64,000 nucleotides of DNA from Psychroserpens sp. Hel_I_66. GTDB taxonomy: Bacteria; Bacteroidota; Bacteroidia; Flavobacteriales; Flavobacteriaceae. Where the stretch lies: assembly GCF_000799465.1 (NCBI RefSeq), contig NZ_JUGU01000001.1, positions 1,178,001 to 1,242,000 on the forward strand, written 5' to 3'. A model generated the notes under the pieces. The model did not search any database. It saw only the letters and a list, made by a program, of their open reading frames with translations, and was not told the origin of the DNA. The first letter of the stretch is position 1. Every line of letters begins with the position of its first letter. Shown piece by piece: positions 25,652 through 33,766 of the stretch. The position numbers and the translations under genes are program-made.

Positions 25652-26910
25652 CCAAATAAACTCAATTGATTACTTAATGTTTTTGTGTATTTACTTGTAG
25701 AATTTTGCAAAATCAATCCTTTGATTTTTTCTGCGGAAAGATCCCGTCGCTCAAATTGATTACTGTCACAAACCATAAAATATTGGGCTCTATTTAATGC
25801 AATACCAATTTTTTTGAGATGCTCCCAATTTAATCTTTTAAAGCGTCTTGCATTTAAAATCTTATAAACCGATTTCATACCCAATCCAGGTATTCTGGCT
25901 AACATCCTCTTATCTGCTGTATTGACATCTACAGGAAACTCATGAAGGTTACGCAATGCCCAACTCAATTTAGGATCAATATCCAAATCCAGATTTTGGT
26001 GCTGTAAGTTCAAAATTTCACTCACATCAAAACCGTAAAAACGCATCAACCAATCGGTTTGATATAATCTATTTTCTCGCATCATTGGGACCGCACTACC
26101 TATTTGTGGCAAACGCTCATCATAGCTAATTGGCACATAACCCGAATAGTATACTCGTTTTAAATTATAGGATTTATAGAAATAATTGGAGGTTTGCATA
26201 ATTTGAAAATCATTTTCACCACTTGCGCCAATGATCATTTGGGTACTTTGACCAGCAGGTGCATATTTTGGTGTGCTTTTGATGATTTTCTTTTCCGCTT
26301 TATATTGAACAATCTCATTTTTGACTTTCAACATTGGTTTTATAAAGTCTGCACGGTTTTTATCTGGCGCTAATTTTTTGAGGCCTGCTTCCGTAGGAAT
26401 TTCAATATTAACGCTTAATCGGTCTGCATATAATCCCGCTTCCCGCATTAATTCGTCTGACGCTCCCGGAATTGATTTTAAATGAATGTAACCGTTAAAA
26501 TTCTCTTCTAAACGCAATTTTTTTGCTACGGAAACGAGCCTTTCCATAGTATAATCGGCATTTTTAAAAATACCAGAACTTAAAAACAGACCTTCAATAT
26601 AATTTCTTCTGTAAAAATTAATGGTCAAATCCACAACTTCTTGAACTTTAAAGGCTGCACGTTTAATGTCATTGCTTTTTCTGGTAACACAATACGCACA
26701 ATCAAAAATGCAGTGATTGGTCAATAATATCTTTAAAAGTGAGACACAACGACCATCTTCAGTATAAGAATGACAAATTCCCATACCCGAAGAATCACCT
26801 AAGCCTTTATTTTTATTAGTTCTGCTACTTCCGCTCGACGAACAGGACACATCATATTTTGCAGCGTCTGCTAAGATCTTTAATTTTTCTTGGGTACGTT
26901 CAAAAGACAT
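25648..26910 (-). CDS. TIGR03916-family radical SAM protein, putative DNA modification/repair
   Basis: From the ATG at 26908-26910 the protein has 420 residues. The radical-SAM cluster motif is C67-x3-C71-x2-C74 in HCIFDCAYC. Three more cysteines (C23, C46, C55) precede it and could bind a second cluster. Near residue 345 a helix-hairpin-helix (LARIPGLGMKSVYKIL) suggests DNA binding. The family is described as putative DNA modification/repair and pairs with TIGR03915. An in-frame TTG eighteen codons upstream gives an unlikely hydrophobic N-terminus. Confidence 0.9.
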   Translation of the reverse strand: MSFERTQEKLKILADAAKYDVSCSSSGSSRTNKNKGLGDSSGMGICHSYTEDGRCVSLLKILLTNHCIFDCAYCVTRKSNDIKRAAFKVQEVVDLTINFYRRNYIEGLFLSSGIFKNADYTMERLVSVAKKLRLEENFNGYIHLKSIPGASDELMREAGLYADRLSVNIEIPTEAGLKKLAPDKNRADFIKPMLKVKNEIVQYKAEKKIIKSTPKYAPAGQSTQMIIGASGENDFQIMQTSNYFYKSYNLKRVYYSGYVPISYDERLPQIGSAVPMMRENRLYQTDWLMRFYGFDVSEILNLQHQNLDLDIDPKLSWALRNLHEFPVDVNTADKRMLARIPGLGMKSVYKILNARRFKRLNWEHLKKIGIALNRAQYFMVCDSNQFERRDLSAEKIKGLILQNSTSKYTKTLSNQLSLFG

Positions 26911-27066
26911 AAGTAGAATGGATTGATTACAAATTTCGTAAATAATTAAACATAATACTAACAAAATTTAAACATATGTTATAAAATTTAATTTGTTTTG
27001 ATATGAGGTAACAATTGCATTAAATATTCTAATAACTATGAATAAATTTTGGTAAACTTATAATTC

Positions 27067-27675
27067 ATGAAATTACCGTTTCAAATTTTAATTTTTATAT
27101 CTAGCCTATTTATGAATTCACAACATATTATACCAGAATCTATAGAGACAGAAGTCAATAGAGCTTTAAGTTTTTATCCTGAATTAGATTCTATAAATAT
27201 TACATTCAAATTCAAGAAAAACATAAAGAAATCGACCATGCAGGCTCGACCAACGTTTGGAAGTTTTTTCCGAAGACAGAAAAATCGTCGGTATATTATT
27301 TTAATTAGTGAAACGTTTAAAATTTCTGATACGACTTTTTTGACAAGGCATATCCCGTCAGATATTTTTATTGGATGGATTGGTCACGAGCTCGGTCATA
27401 TCATGGATTACCAAGATCGAGGCAAATTGAATTTAATTTGGTTTGGAATAAAATATCTTTTATCTGATAATCATATTATTGAAGCAGAGCGTGCTGCAGA
27501 TGGATTTGCAGTGACACACGGTATGGAAGATTATATTTTAAAAACCAAGGATTTTATTTTAAATCACGCCAAAATCACACCCTCTTATAAAAATAGGATT
27601 CAGAAATATTATCTGTCTCCAGAGGAAATTATGGAGTTGGTAAAAGAACGTGAAGAGAAACTTATATTAGATTAA
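27067..27675 (+). CDS. exported zinc metalloprotease-like protein (HELGH)
   Basis: The 202-residue product has an N-terminal signal segment (FQILIFISSLFM) and a zincin motif HELGH at about residues 108-112, followed by a possible third ligand in EAERAADGFAV, as in gluzincins (HExxH...E). The rest has no family I can name. It probably acts in the envelope on peptides. It has its own start with a 100-base upstream gap and converges on the GH3 ligase gene with one base between them. Confidence 0.7.
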   Translation: MKLPFQILIFISSLFMNSQHIIPESIETEVNRALSFYPELDSINITFKFKKNIKKSTMQARPTFGSFFRRQKNRRYIILISETFKISDTTFLTRHIPSDIFIGWIGHELGHIMDYQDRGKLNLIWFGIKYLLSDNHIIEAERAADGFAVTHGMEDYILKTKDFILNHAKITPSYKNRIQKYYLSPEEIMELVKEREEKLILD

Positions 27676-27676
27676 T

Positions 27677-29206
27677 CTACGAGTTCTCGGAAACAAAACC
27701 TTCCCAATCTGCAAATTTTTCTTCGTTCATCACGCGCTCCATTTTAACCTGTCCACCTTTTTTCTTATTTCTAGCGTTCCAGTCATAAAAGGTTTCCGGA
27801 GAAATTATTTTAACTTTTACGCCATTTAGAGCCTTACTTCGTGCCACTTTATAATTTTTATTGGCATTTTTAAGACTTTCATCCAAGGCATCTGCAATTT
27901 TAGATTCATCCAGACCCTTATCGTCAGATCCAATGTACCAAAAATGATAGAACTCATTGTCTTCTGCACGTTTTGCGCAAATGGTATATTCTGGAATTTT
28001 AATCCCAAATTTCTCTTCCAAATCGCTCATCGCATCATCCATTTTGTTCACAGATAATTGTGACCCAACGGTATTCAAGAAAAATTTTGTGCGTCCTGTA
28101 ATCTTAATTTCTGCACGCTCAATATCCTTAAATTCAATGGTATCACCAATCAAATAACGCCAAGCACCACTTACTGTACTTATAACCAGAGCATAATCTT
28201 GATCTAACTGTACTTCACTTAAGGTCAATGCTGGAGCATCTTTTGTGAGTGATCCATCTTCATTGATATATTCAGGTTTGAATGAGACAAACTCAAAATA
28301 AATACCATTATCTGTATTAAGTTGCATAGCGTCGGTTTCTGGACGAACTTGGGTTGCAATATATCCTTCGGAAGCCAAATAAGTATCAATTACAGTAACC
28401 GGTTTACCCATTAGCGCTTGAAAACTTTTTTCGTAAGGACCAAAAGCCACACCACCAGAAGTATAAACCTGTAAATTTGGCCAGATTTCATGGATATTAT
28501 TAAGATTGTGGTGTTCAATTACTTTTTTGATCATAAGTTCTATCCAAGAAGGAATACCGCTTAAGGCTCCAATATCCCAATCTCTTGCTCGCTCTGCAAT
28601 ACGCTGAACGCGATCGTCCCAATCATCAATTTTTGCGATTTCCTCTCCTGGCTTATAATAACTTCTAAACCAAGTTGGGATATTACTAGCTGTAATACCG
28701 CTAATTTCACCTTCTTTGTGGTCTTCTTTTTCAACTAAATCTGTAGAACTTCCCAACATCATGATTTCTTTTTCAAAGAAATCTGCTGGTAAGTCAAAAT
28801 TATTTAAAGCAAAAACCTGTTTGATTCCTTCTTGTCTAATAGACTCGATCATATCATCTGTTACAGGAATTCTCTTGCTGGTTTTACCTGTTGTGCCAGA
28901 ACTTAATGCAAAATAAGAAGGCTGTCCAGGCCATGTCACATCACTCTCATCTTCATGAAGTTTGTACCACCATTCATCATTGATTTTATTGTAATCAAAA
29001 TAGGGAATAGTATTAGAAAATCTTTTTTGAATGTCTTCGGAATCTAATAATTCTGAAAATTTATAATGTTTTCCAAATTGTGTGTCTTTTGCTTTTTCAA
29101 GCATGTTCTCTAAGACTTCTGCTTGAGCCTCAATATGAGATATTTCCGAAGAAAATGTATCTTTTAATTGGATAAATCCTTTAATGATATTCCCTAAAAT
29201 TGCCAT
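27677..29206 (-). CDS. GH3-family acyl-acid-amido synthetase-like protein
   Basis: The 509-residue protein belongs to the auxin-responsive GH3 family of adenylate-forming enzymes. The ATP-binding loop reads LSSGTTGKTSKRIPVT (about 106-121), and a second motif, VIDTYLASEGYIATQ, is near 275. Plant GH3 enzymes join amino acids to acyl acids. Bacteroidota homologues are widespread but of unproven substrate. It is cotranscribed with the PPOX-type gene upstream (gap of two bases). Three CTTCGGAA octamers lie inside it. Confidence 0.87.
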   Translation of the reverse strand: MAILGNIIKGFIQLKDTFSSEISHIEAQAEVLENMLEKAKDTQFGKHYKFSELLDSEDIQKRFSNTIPYFDYNKINDEWWYKLHEDESDVTWPGQPSYFALSSGTTGKTSKRIPVTDDMIESIRQEGIKQVFALNNFDLPADFFEKEIMMLGSSTDLVEKEDHKEGEISGITASNIPTWFRSYYKPGEEIAKIDDWDDRVQRIAERARDWDIGALSGIPSWIELMIKKVIEHHNLNNIHEIWPNLQVYTSGGVAFGPYEKSFQALMGKPVTVIDTYLASEGYIATQVRPETDAMQLNTDNGIYFEFVSFKPEYINEDGSLTKDAPALTLSEVQLDQDYALVISTVSGAWRYLIGDTIEFKDIERAEIKITGRTKFFLNTVGSQLSVNKMDDAMSDLEEKFGIKIPEYTICAKRAEDNEFYHFWYIGSDDKGLDESKIADALDESLKNANKNYKVARSKALNGVKVKIISPETFYDWNARNKKKGGQVKMERVMNEEKFADWEGFVSENS

Positions 29207-29208
29207 AG

Positions 29209-29712
29209 TTATACTTTTAATTCTCCTTGATCGTTAGTGTCATCCTGTTCTCCAATAATTGCTGCTTTAGCCATTTTAAATATGGTAACCGCTTTGTTGT
29301 ATTTTTGGTCCCAATAGTATGCATCTTTAATGGTGACGCAAAGTAGGGCTAAATTTGGATCATCTTTACCGCTAAACCACACTTTTAAGATGGATGACCA
29401 AAGCTCGTCAATTTTTTGTTTGTCTTCTAAAATATGAGCGACACCATATACCGATAAATATTCTTGATCACCTTGATTTGCATAGGTCAAATGAAGTCTG
29501 TTATCTTTTTCTAATTGTCTGTAATGCTCGCTATTTTTTCCCGTGAAAAACCATAGCTTACCATCTTCGTCAATTTCTTGTGTGGTCATTGGACATACTG
29601 AAAATGGCCGACTGTCCAATTTTGTTGCCATCATTGCCAGTTTATTATTGTCTAAAAACCCTCTAATTTTTTCGATAGCTTCTTGTCCTATTAAATTTTG
29701 TTGTTTTTCCAT
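29209..29712 (-). CDS. PPOX-fold general stress protein 26-like
   Basis: From the ATG at 29710-29712 the product is 167 residues. It has the split-barrel flavin-binding fold of pyridoxamine-5'-phosphate-oxidase-like proteins (MMATKLDSRPFSVCPMTTQ and GKLWFFTGKNSEHYR). The ATG choice avoids a long overlap with the Csp-type gene upstream. Homologues in the GSP26 group bind flavins or possibly F420 or heme, and are often stress-induced. It sits between the Csp-like and GH3 genes. Confidence 0.83.
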   Translation of the reverse strand: MEKQQNLIGQEAIEKIRGFLDNNKLAMMATKLDSRPFSVCPMTTQEIDEDGKLWFFTGKNSEHYRQLEKDNRLHLTYANQGDQEYLSVYGVAHILEDKQKIDELWSSILKVWFSGKDDPNLALLCVTIKDAYYWDQKYNKAVTIFKMAKAAIIGEQDDTNDQGELKV

Positions 29713-29735
29713 ATATTTTATTTTTTTTGATTTTA

Positions 29736-30053
29736 TTATGCTGCTATTTTTCGGCACTCATCTGCACATTTTCTGCAAGATTCTGCACAAGCTTTACAAT
29801 GGTCATGATCGTGAGCTTCACAATGGTCTGCGCAGTAATCGCATAACTCGGCACATAATAGCGCATATTGTTTTACAAAAGCACTATCGCAAGCCATCAT
29901 TTTAATACAGATATAGCAAGCATCAATACATTGTACACAACATTTTGGACAATCATTCATGCTTTCTTTTCCTGCCATTTGGGTTGAGCAATTTTGACAT
30001 TCTACTAAGCAGGTTTGACATGCTTCTATACATGATTCATATTTGATATTCAT
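29736..30053 (-). CDS. four-helix bundle copper-storage-like protein (Csp family)
   Basis: The 105-residue product has 21 cysteines spaced as CxxxC and CxxC along four helices, plus a His/Asp-rich segment (CEAHDHDHC). This is the pattern of cytosolic Csp3 copper-storage proteins, which fill a bundle core with Cu(I). No signal peptide is present, so it should work in the cytoplasm. It is the first gene of a unit with the PPOX protein and the GH3 ligase. Confidence 0.88.
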   Translation of the reverse strand: MNIKYESCIEACQTCLVECQNCSTQMAGKESMNDCPKCCVQCIDACYICIKMMACDSAFVKQYALLCAELCDYCADHCEAHDHDHCKACAESCRKCADECRKIAA

Positions 30054-30349
30054 AATTAATTGTGTTTAAATTATACTTTTTGAAGGTCTAAAAATCTAAT
30101 TGATTTATATGATGCGAAAACAAAAAAAATTAACTCGTTTAGTTATAAAACCCTTTTATCATTTCATGTTTTTATGGTATATTTTTGATGACTAAAATTT
30201 CCGAAGTAGTGATTTTTTGAATTTTAATTTCTAATAAAAGAAACGAACTAAAAAATAAGGTTTCTAAACAAAAAACCTTTAACCCAATTGTTTATATTTT
30301 AAGAAAAATAAGATAATAACCGTATCTTGGAACCTCAAAACCAACCAAC
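30054..30349. promoter_or_regulatory. divergent intergenic region
   Basis: This 296-base AT-rich gap separates the leftward Csp-like gene from the rightward EEP hydrolase gene. It contains one octamer TTCCGAAG (30199-30206) and a weak AAGGTTT...AAACCTT inverted repeat (30257-30279). I see no TAnnTTTG box that is well placed for either gene and no open frame. Confidence 0.5.
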
Positions 30350-31426
30350 TTGAAAAAATCAAAATTAAAAACCGCCTTAATTATTTTTGGCATTATAGCC
30401 ATTATCTTAACATTAATGCCTTTTGTACCTTTTGATTATTGGTGGATTCGCATGTTTGATTTTCCTCATTTACAGCTTACGTTTATTACTTTTGCTGCTA
30501 TTTTATTCTACATCTTCAAATTTGATTTTAAAGCCTGGAAAGATTATATATTTATAGGAATCTTGATTTTATGTTCAATTTTTCAGTTTAGCAAAATTTA
30601 TCCTTACACCAAGTTTGCTGATTTTGAGGTTCTAAATTCAGAAAAAAAAGAATCTCAGCTCACCATTTTCACGTCTAATGTGTTACAAAAAAATGACGAA
30701 TTTGATCTTTTAACATCAATGTTCAATGATAAGGATGCTGACATCATGCTTTTTACAGAAACTCACAGAGATTGGATGAGAGCGATAAAAAACGCTTTAG
30801 ATCCATCTTACAAAAGCCAAGTAGAAGTGCCCTTAAGCAACACTTACGGGATGCTTTTATATTCTAAATTAGAGTTGTTTGACACAGAGGTCAAATATAT
30901 GGTTAGTGATAGCGTGCCCTCAATTCATACAAAAGTCAAATTGAGCAGCAATGACACCATACAATTATACGCCATTCACCCTACTCCACCAATGCCTCAG
31001 GAAAACCCGAAATCTACAGATAGGGATGCGGAGATGATGATGATTGCAAAATTAGCGCTGGACTCAAAATATCCAGTTGTCGTTATTGGGGATTTTAATG
31101 ATGTAGCCTGGTCACAAACCTCAAAACTATTTCAGCGTGTGAGCAGATTGTTAGACCTAAGAAAAGGGAGAGGATTATACAATACCTACAATGCAGATAG
31201 TTATTTGATGCGATGGCCTTTAGACCATATTTTTATTTCAAGTGATTTTAAACTTAATAACGTAGAACTTTGTGAGGATATGAATTCTGATCATTTTCCA
31301 TTATTTACAGATTTAAGTTTTGAACCCAGAGATCGTGACAGTCAAAAACCACCTTATCCTTCAAAAGAAGATTTAAAATCTGCAGAAGACCAAATACAAA
31401 AATTTAAAGAAAAAGATAACAGATGA
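30350..31426 (+). CDS. endonuclease/exonuclease/phosphatase-family membrane protein
   Basis: The 358-residue product has three N-terminal membrane helices (about 8-26, 38-57 and 65-82). An EEP (DNase I-like) domain follows, with TSNVLQKN, TETHRDW (metal-binding Glu), IGDFNDVAWS (catalytic Asp/Asn) and DHIFISS...SDHFP. The active domain should lie outside the membrane and may hydrolyse phosphodiesters of lipids or nucleic acids. The start is TTG at 30350-30352, since the next ATG would remove the first helix. It overlaps the DUF421 gene by four bases. Confidence 0.84.
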   Translation: MKKSKLKTALIIFGIIAIILTLMPFVPFDYWWIRMFDFPHLQLTFITFAAILFYIFKFDFKAWKDYIFIGILILCSIFQFSKIYPYTKFADFEVLNSEKKESQLTIFTSNVLQKNDEFDLLTSMFNDKDADIMLFTETHRDWMRAIKNALDPSYKSQVEVPLSNTYGMLLYSKLELFDTEVKYMVSDSVPSIHTKVKLSSNDTIQLYAIHPTPPMPQENPKSTDRDAEMMMIAKLALDSKYPVVVIGDFNDVAWSQTSKLFQRVSRLLDLRKGRGLYNTYNADSYLMRWPLDHIFISSDFKLNNVELCEDMNSDHFPLFTDLSFEPRDRDSQKPPYPSKEDLKSAEDQIQKFKEKDNR

Positions 31427-31932
31427 AAGAATGGTTTACAATTACTTCGGAAAGTTTAATAGCCATTATACTTACAGGCATCGGGATATATATAGCATTA
31501 GTAATAGTCACAAGAATAAGCGGGAAACGAAGTTTCTCTAAATTATCCAGTTTTGACTTTGCCATCACTGTAGCTATAGGTTCTATTATGGCTACTGTAA
31601 TCATATCAAAATCTGTATCGTTACTACAAGGCATCATCGGGTTGTTTATACTTTATGTGATACAAATGATTGTAGCGTATGCCAGAAGATGGGAGTTCGT
31701 AAGAAAAATAATGGATAACAAACCTACACTACTTATGAAAGACGGGAAGATTATTGAAGGCAGTCTTAAAAAATGTAAGGTTACCGAATCTGACTTAAAA
31801 GCAAAATTACGAGAAGCCAATGTTATCCAATTAAGCGAGGTTAAAGCTGTTGTTTTTGAATCTACTGGAGATATTTCTGTACTTCATGGTTCTAGTGATA
31901 AAGTTTTAGATGATTGGATTATGGACTTTTAA
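31423..31932 (+). CDS. DUF421 (YetF-like) membrane protein
   Basis: This 169-residue protein has three membrane segments in its first 85 residues (TRISGKRSFSKLSSFDFAITVAIGS includes the family signature) and a C-terminal soluble YetF-type domain with KPTLLMKDGKI and LREANV. Function is unknown; homologues are often near envelope or stress genes. The ATG overlaps the stop of the EEP gene. Confidence 0.86.
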   Translation: MKEWFTITSESLIAIILTGIGIYIALVIVTRISGKRSFSKLSSFDFAITVAIGSIMATVIISKSVSLLQGIIGLFILYVIQMIVAYARRWEFVRKIMDNKPTLLMKDGKIIEGSLKKCKVTESDLKAKLREANVIQLSEVKAVVFESTGDISVLHGSSDKVLDDWIMDF

Positions 31933-31988
31933 AACTTACCATAACTTTACCAACTAAAGGGTTTATCATTTTTTGAACAAAAATAACT

Positions 31989-32615
31989 ATGAATTTTCTT
32001 ATCTGTATACTTTTAGGATTTGTTATTGCTGCCTCTGGCAGTATCACGCCAAGTTATTTAAATATGACGGTTGTGAAATTCAGTTTAAAATCAAGTAGGA
32101 AATCTGCTTTTTATTTGATTGGAGGTTTTGCTACAGTGCTGTTTTTTCAAGCCAATATTGGCGCGTATCTATCAAATGTGTTGATGGAAAACTCGGAATA
32201 TATTACAACAATTCAAAAAATTGGGACAGGTATTCTTATTCTACTATCTATCAATTTTTTTAGATTACATTTTAAGTCAAAAAAGCAATTAAAGAAAATT
32301 GAAATCAAAAAATCCAAAGCCTATTTTCAAGGTATTGGATTGTCTTTACTCAATACAATAGCCATTCCTTTCTATTTCACAGCCATATCATTTTTAATTG
32401 GCTTAGAGTATTTTGAATATTCTTTTTTGAATGGTTTTTATTTTTCAATTGGCTCCACAATTGGTTCATTTACGCTATATGGATTGTACGCCATAGTTGC
32501 CAGTAAAATCGAACATAAATTAACCTTTATAGCCAATAAAATGAATTTTATAATTGGATGCTTAACTGGTATTGTTGGAATTGGTAATTTAATATATTTA
32601 TTACAAGGCTCTTAA
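31989..32615 (+). CDS. LysE-family transporter
   Basis: The 208-residue membrane protein has about six helices and the LysE/RhtB-like opening with a small-residue-rich first helix (GFVIAASGSITPSYLNM). Such proteins export amino acids or similar solutes; the substrate is not readable. It is probably the last gene of the short rightward unit and converges on bshA, ending eight bases before it. Confidence 0.78.
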   Translation: MNFLICILLGFVIAASGSITPSYLNMTVVKFSLKSSRKSAFYLIGGFATVLFFQANIGAYLSNVLMENSEYITTIQKIGTGILILLSINFFRLHFKSKKQLKKIEIKKSKAYFQGIGLSLLNTIAIPFYFTAISFLIGLEYFEYSFLNGFYFSIGSTIGSFTLYGLYAIVASKIEHKLTFIANKMNFIIGCLTGIVGIGNLIYLLQGS

Positions 32616-32623
32616 AACGTCAT

Positions 32624-33748
32624 TCATTTCTTTAAAGTCTGCTCATAAATAGCTTCGTATTGAGGTACTACCTCATGAATTCCAAAATGTTTTGAAATGG
32701 TAACAGCTCCAGCCTTGAATGTATTCAATCGATCGTTGTCACTTAAAATATGAAGTGCATTTTTTGCCATATCATCAACATCATTGATTTCGCTTAAAAA
32801 CCCAGAAACACCATGTACGTTAACTTCTGGTATTCCACCTGTATTACTTGAAATAACAGGTACTCCAGATGCCATGGCTTCTAACGCTGAAAGCCCAAAA
32901 CTTTCGGTTAATGATGGTAATAGAAACAAATCACTAAAACAGAGTATTTTATCTATTTCGTTACTGTTTCCGAAGAAAACCACTTTATCACTAATTCCCA
33001 ATTTTTTACAGAGACGCTCTGCTGGCTCACGCTCAGGTCCTTCACCAACCATCATAAGTTTTGCAGGAATTTGTTTTTGGATCTTATCAAAAATCTTAAT
33101 GACATCAGGTATTTGCTTGACCTCTCTAAAATTACTAATGTGTGTAATGATCTTCTCGTCATCCTTTGCCATCATTGCGCGTTGACAATCGGTAAACTTT
33201 GGTGCGTATTTTTCTAAATCTATAAAGTTTGGAACGACGTGAATGTCTTTTTTAATATCAAACAAGCGCATCGTATCCTCTTTTAAACTCTTGGAAACTG
33301 AGGTTACAGCATCTGATTTATTGATACTAAATGTCACTGCAGGTTTGTAAAATGGATGACTCCCAACTAAGGTTATATCTGTACCGTGAAGCGTGGTTAC
33401 GATTGGTACGTAAATACCTTCTTCCTGCAACATTTTTTTAGCCATATAGGCTGCATAAGCATGTGGAATTGCGTAATGTACATGTAAAACCTCTATTTTG
33501 TGGAGCTTTACCATATCTACCAATTTGCTAGATAAAGCCAGCTCGTAAGGCTGGTATAAAAACAAAGGATATTCTGGAACAGTTACTTCGTGATAATGCA
33601 CATTGTTACTCAATAATTCTAAGCGTACTGGCTGACTGTAGGTGATAAAATGAATTTCATGACCTCGTTTGGACAATTCTAATCCTAACTCTGTAGCAAC
33701 AACACCACTTCCTCCAAATGTTGGGTAACATACTATTCCTATTCGCAT
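32624..33748 (-). CDS. bshA: N-acetyl-alpha-D-glucosaminyl L-malate synthase BshA
   Basis: The 374-residue GT4 glycosyltransferase starts the bacillithiol pathway by joining GlcNAc from UDP-GlcNAc to L-malate. Diagnostic features are the N-terminal YPTFGGSGVVATELG loop, HVHYAIPHA near residue 95, and the GT4 ESFGLSALEAMASGVPVISSNTGGIPE segment near 285. The length and N-terminus are typical of BshA rather than other GT4 enzymes. It lies 18 bases after the GH3-serine hydrolase gene and ends the long leftward run. Confidence 0.93.
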   Translation of the reverse strand: MRIGIVCYPTFGGSGVVATELGLELSKRGHEIHFITYSQPVRLELLSNNVHYHEVTVPEYPLFLYQPYELALSSKLVDMVKLHKIEVLHVHYAIPHAYAAYMAKKMLQEEGIYVPIVTTLHGTDITLVGSHPFYKPAVTFSINKSDAVTSVSKSLKEDTMRLFDIKKDIHVVPNFIDLEKYAPKFTDCQRAMMAKDDEKIITHISNFREVKQIPDVIKIFDKIQKQIPAKLMMVGEGPEREPAERLCKKLGISDKVVFFGNSNEIDKILCFSDLFLLPSLTESFGLSALEAMASGVPVISSNTGGIPEVNVHGVSGFLSEINDVDDMAKNALHILSDNDRLNTFKAGAVTISKHFGIHEVVPQYEAIYEQTLKK

Positions 33749-33766
33749 TATTTTTTAAATTTTGTG

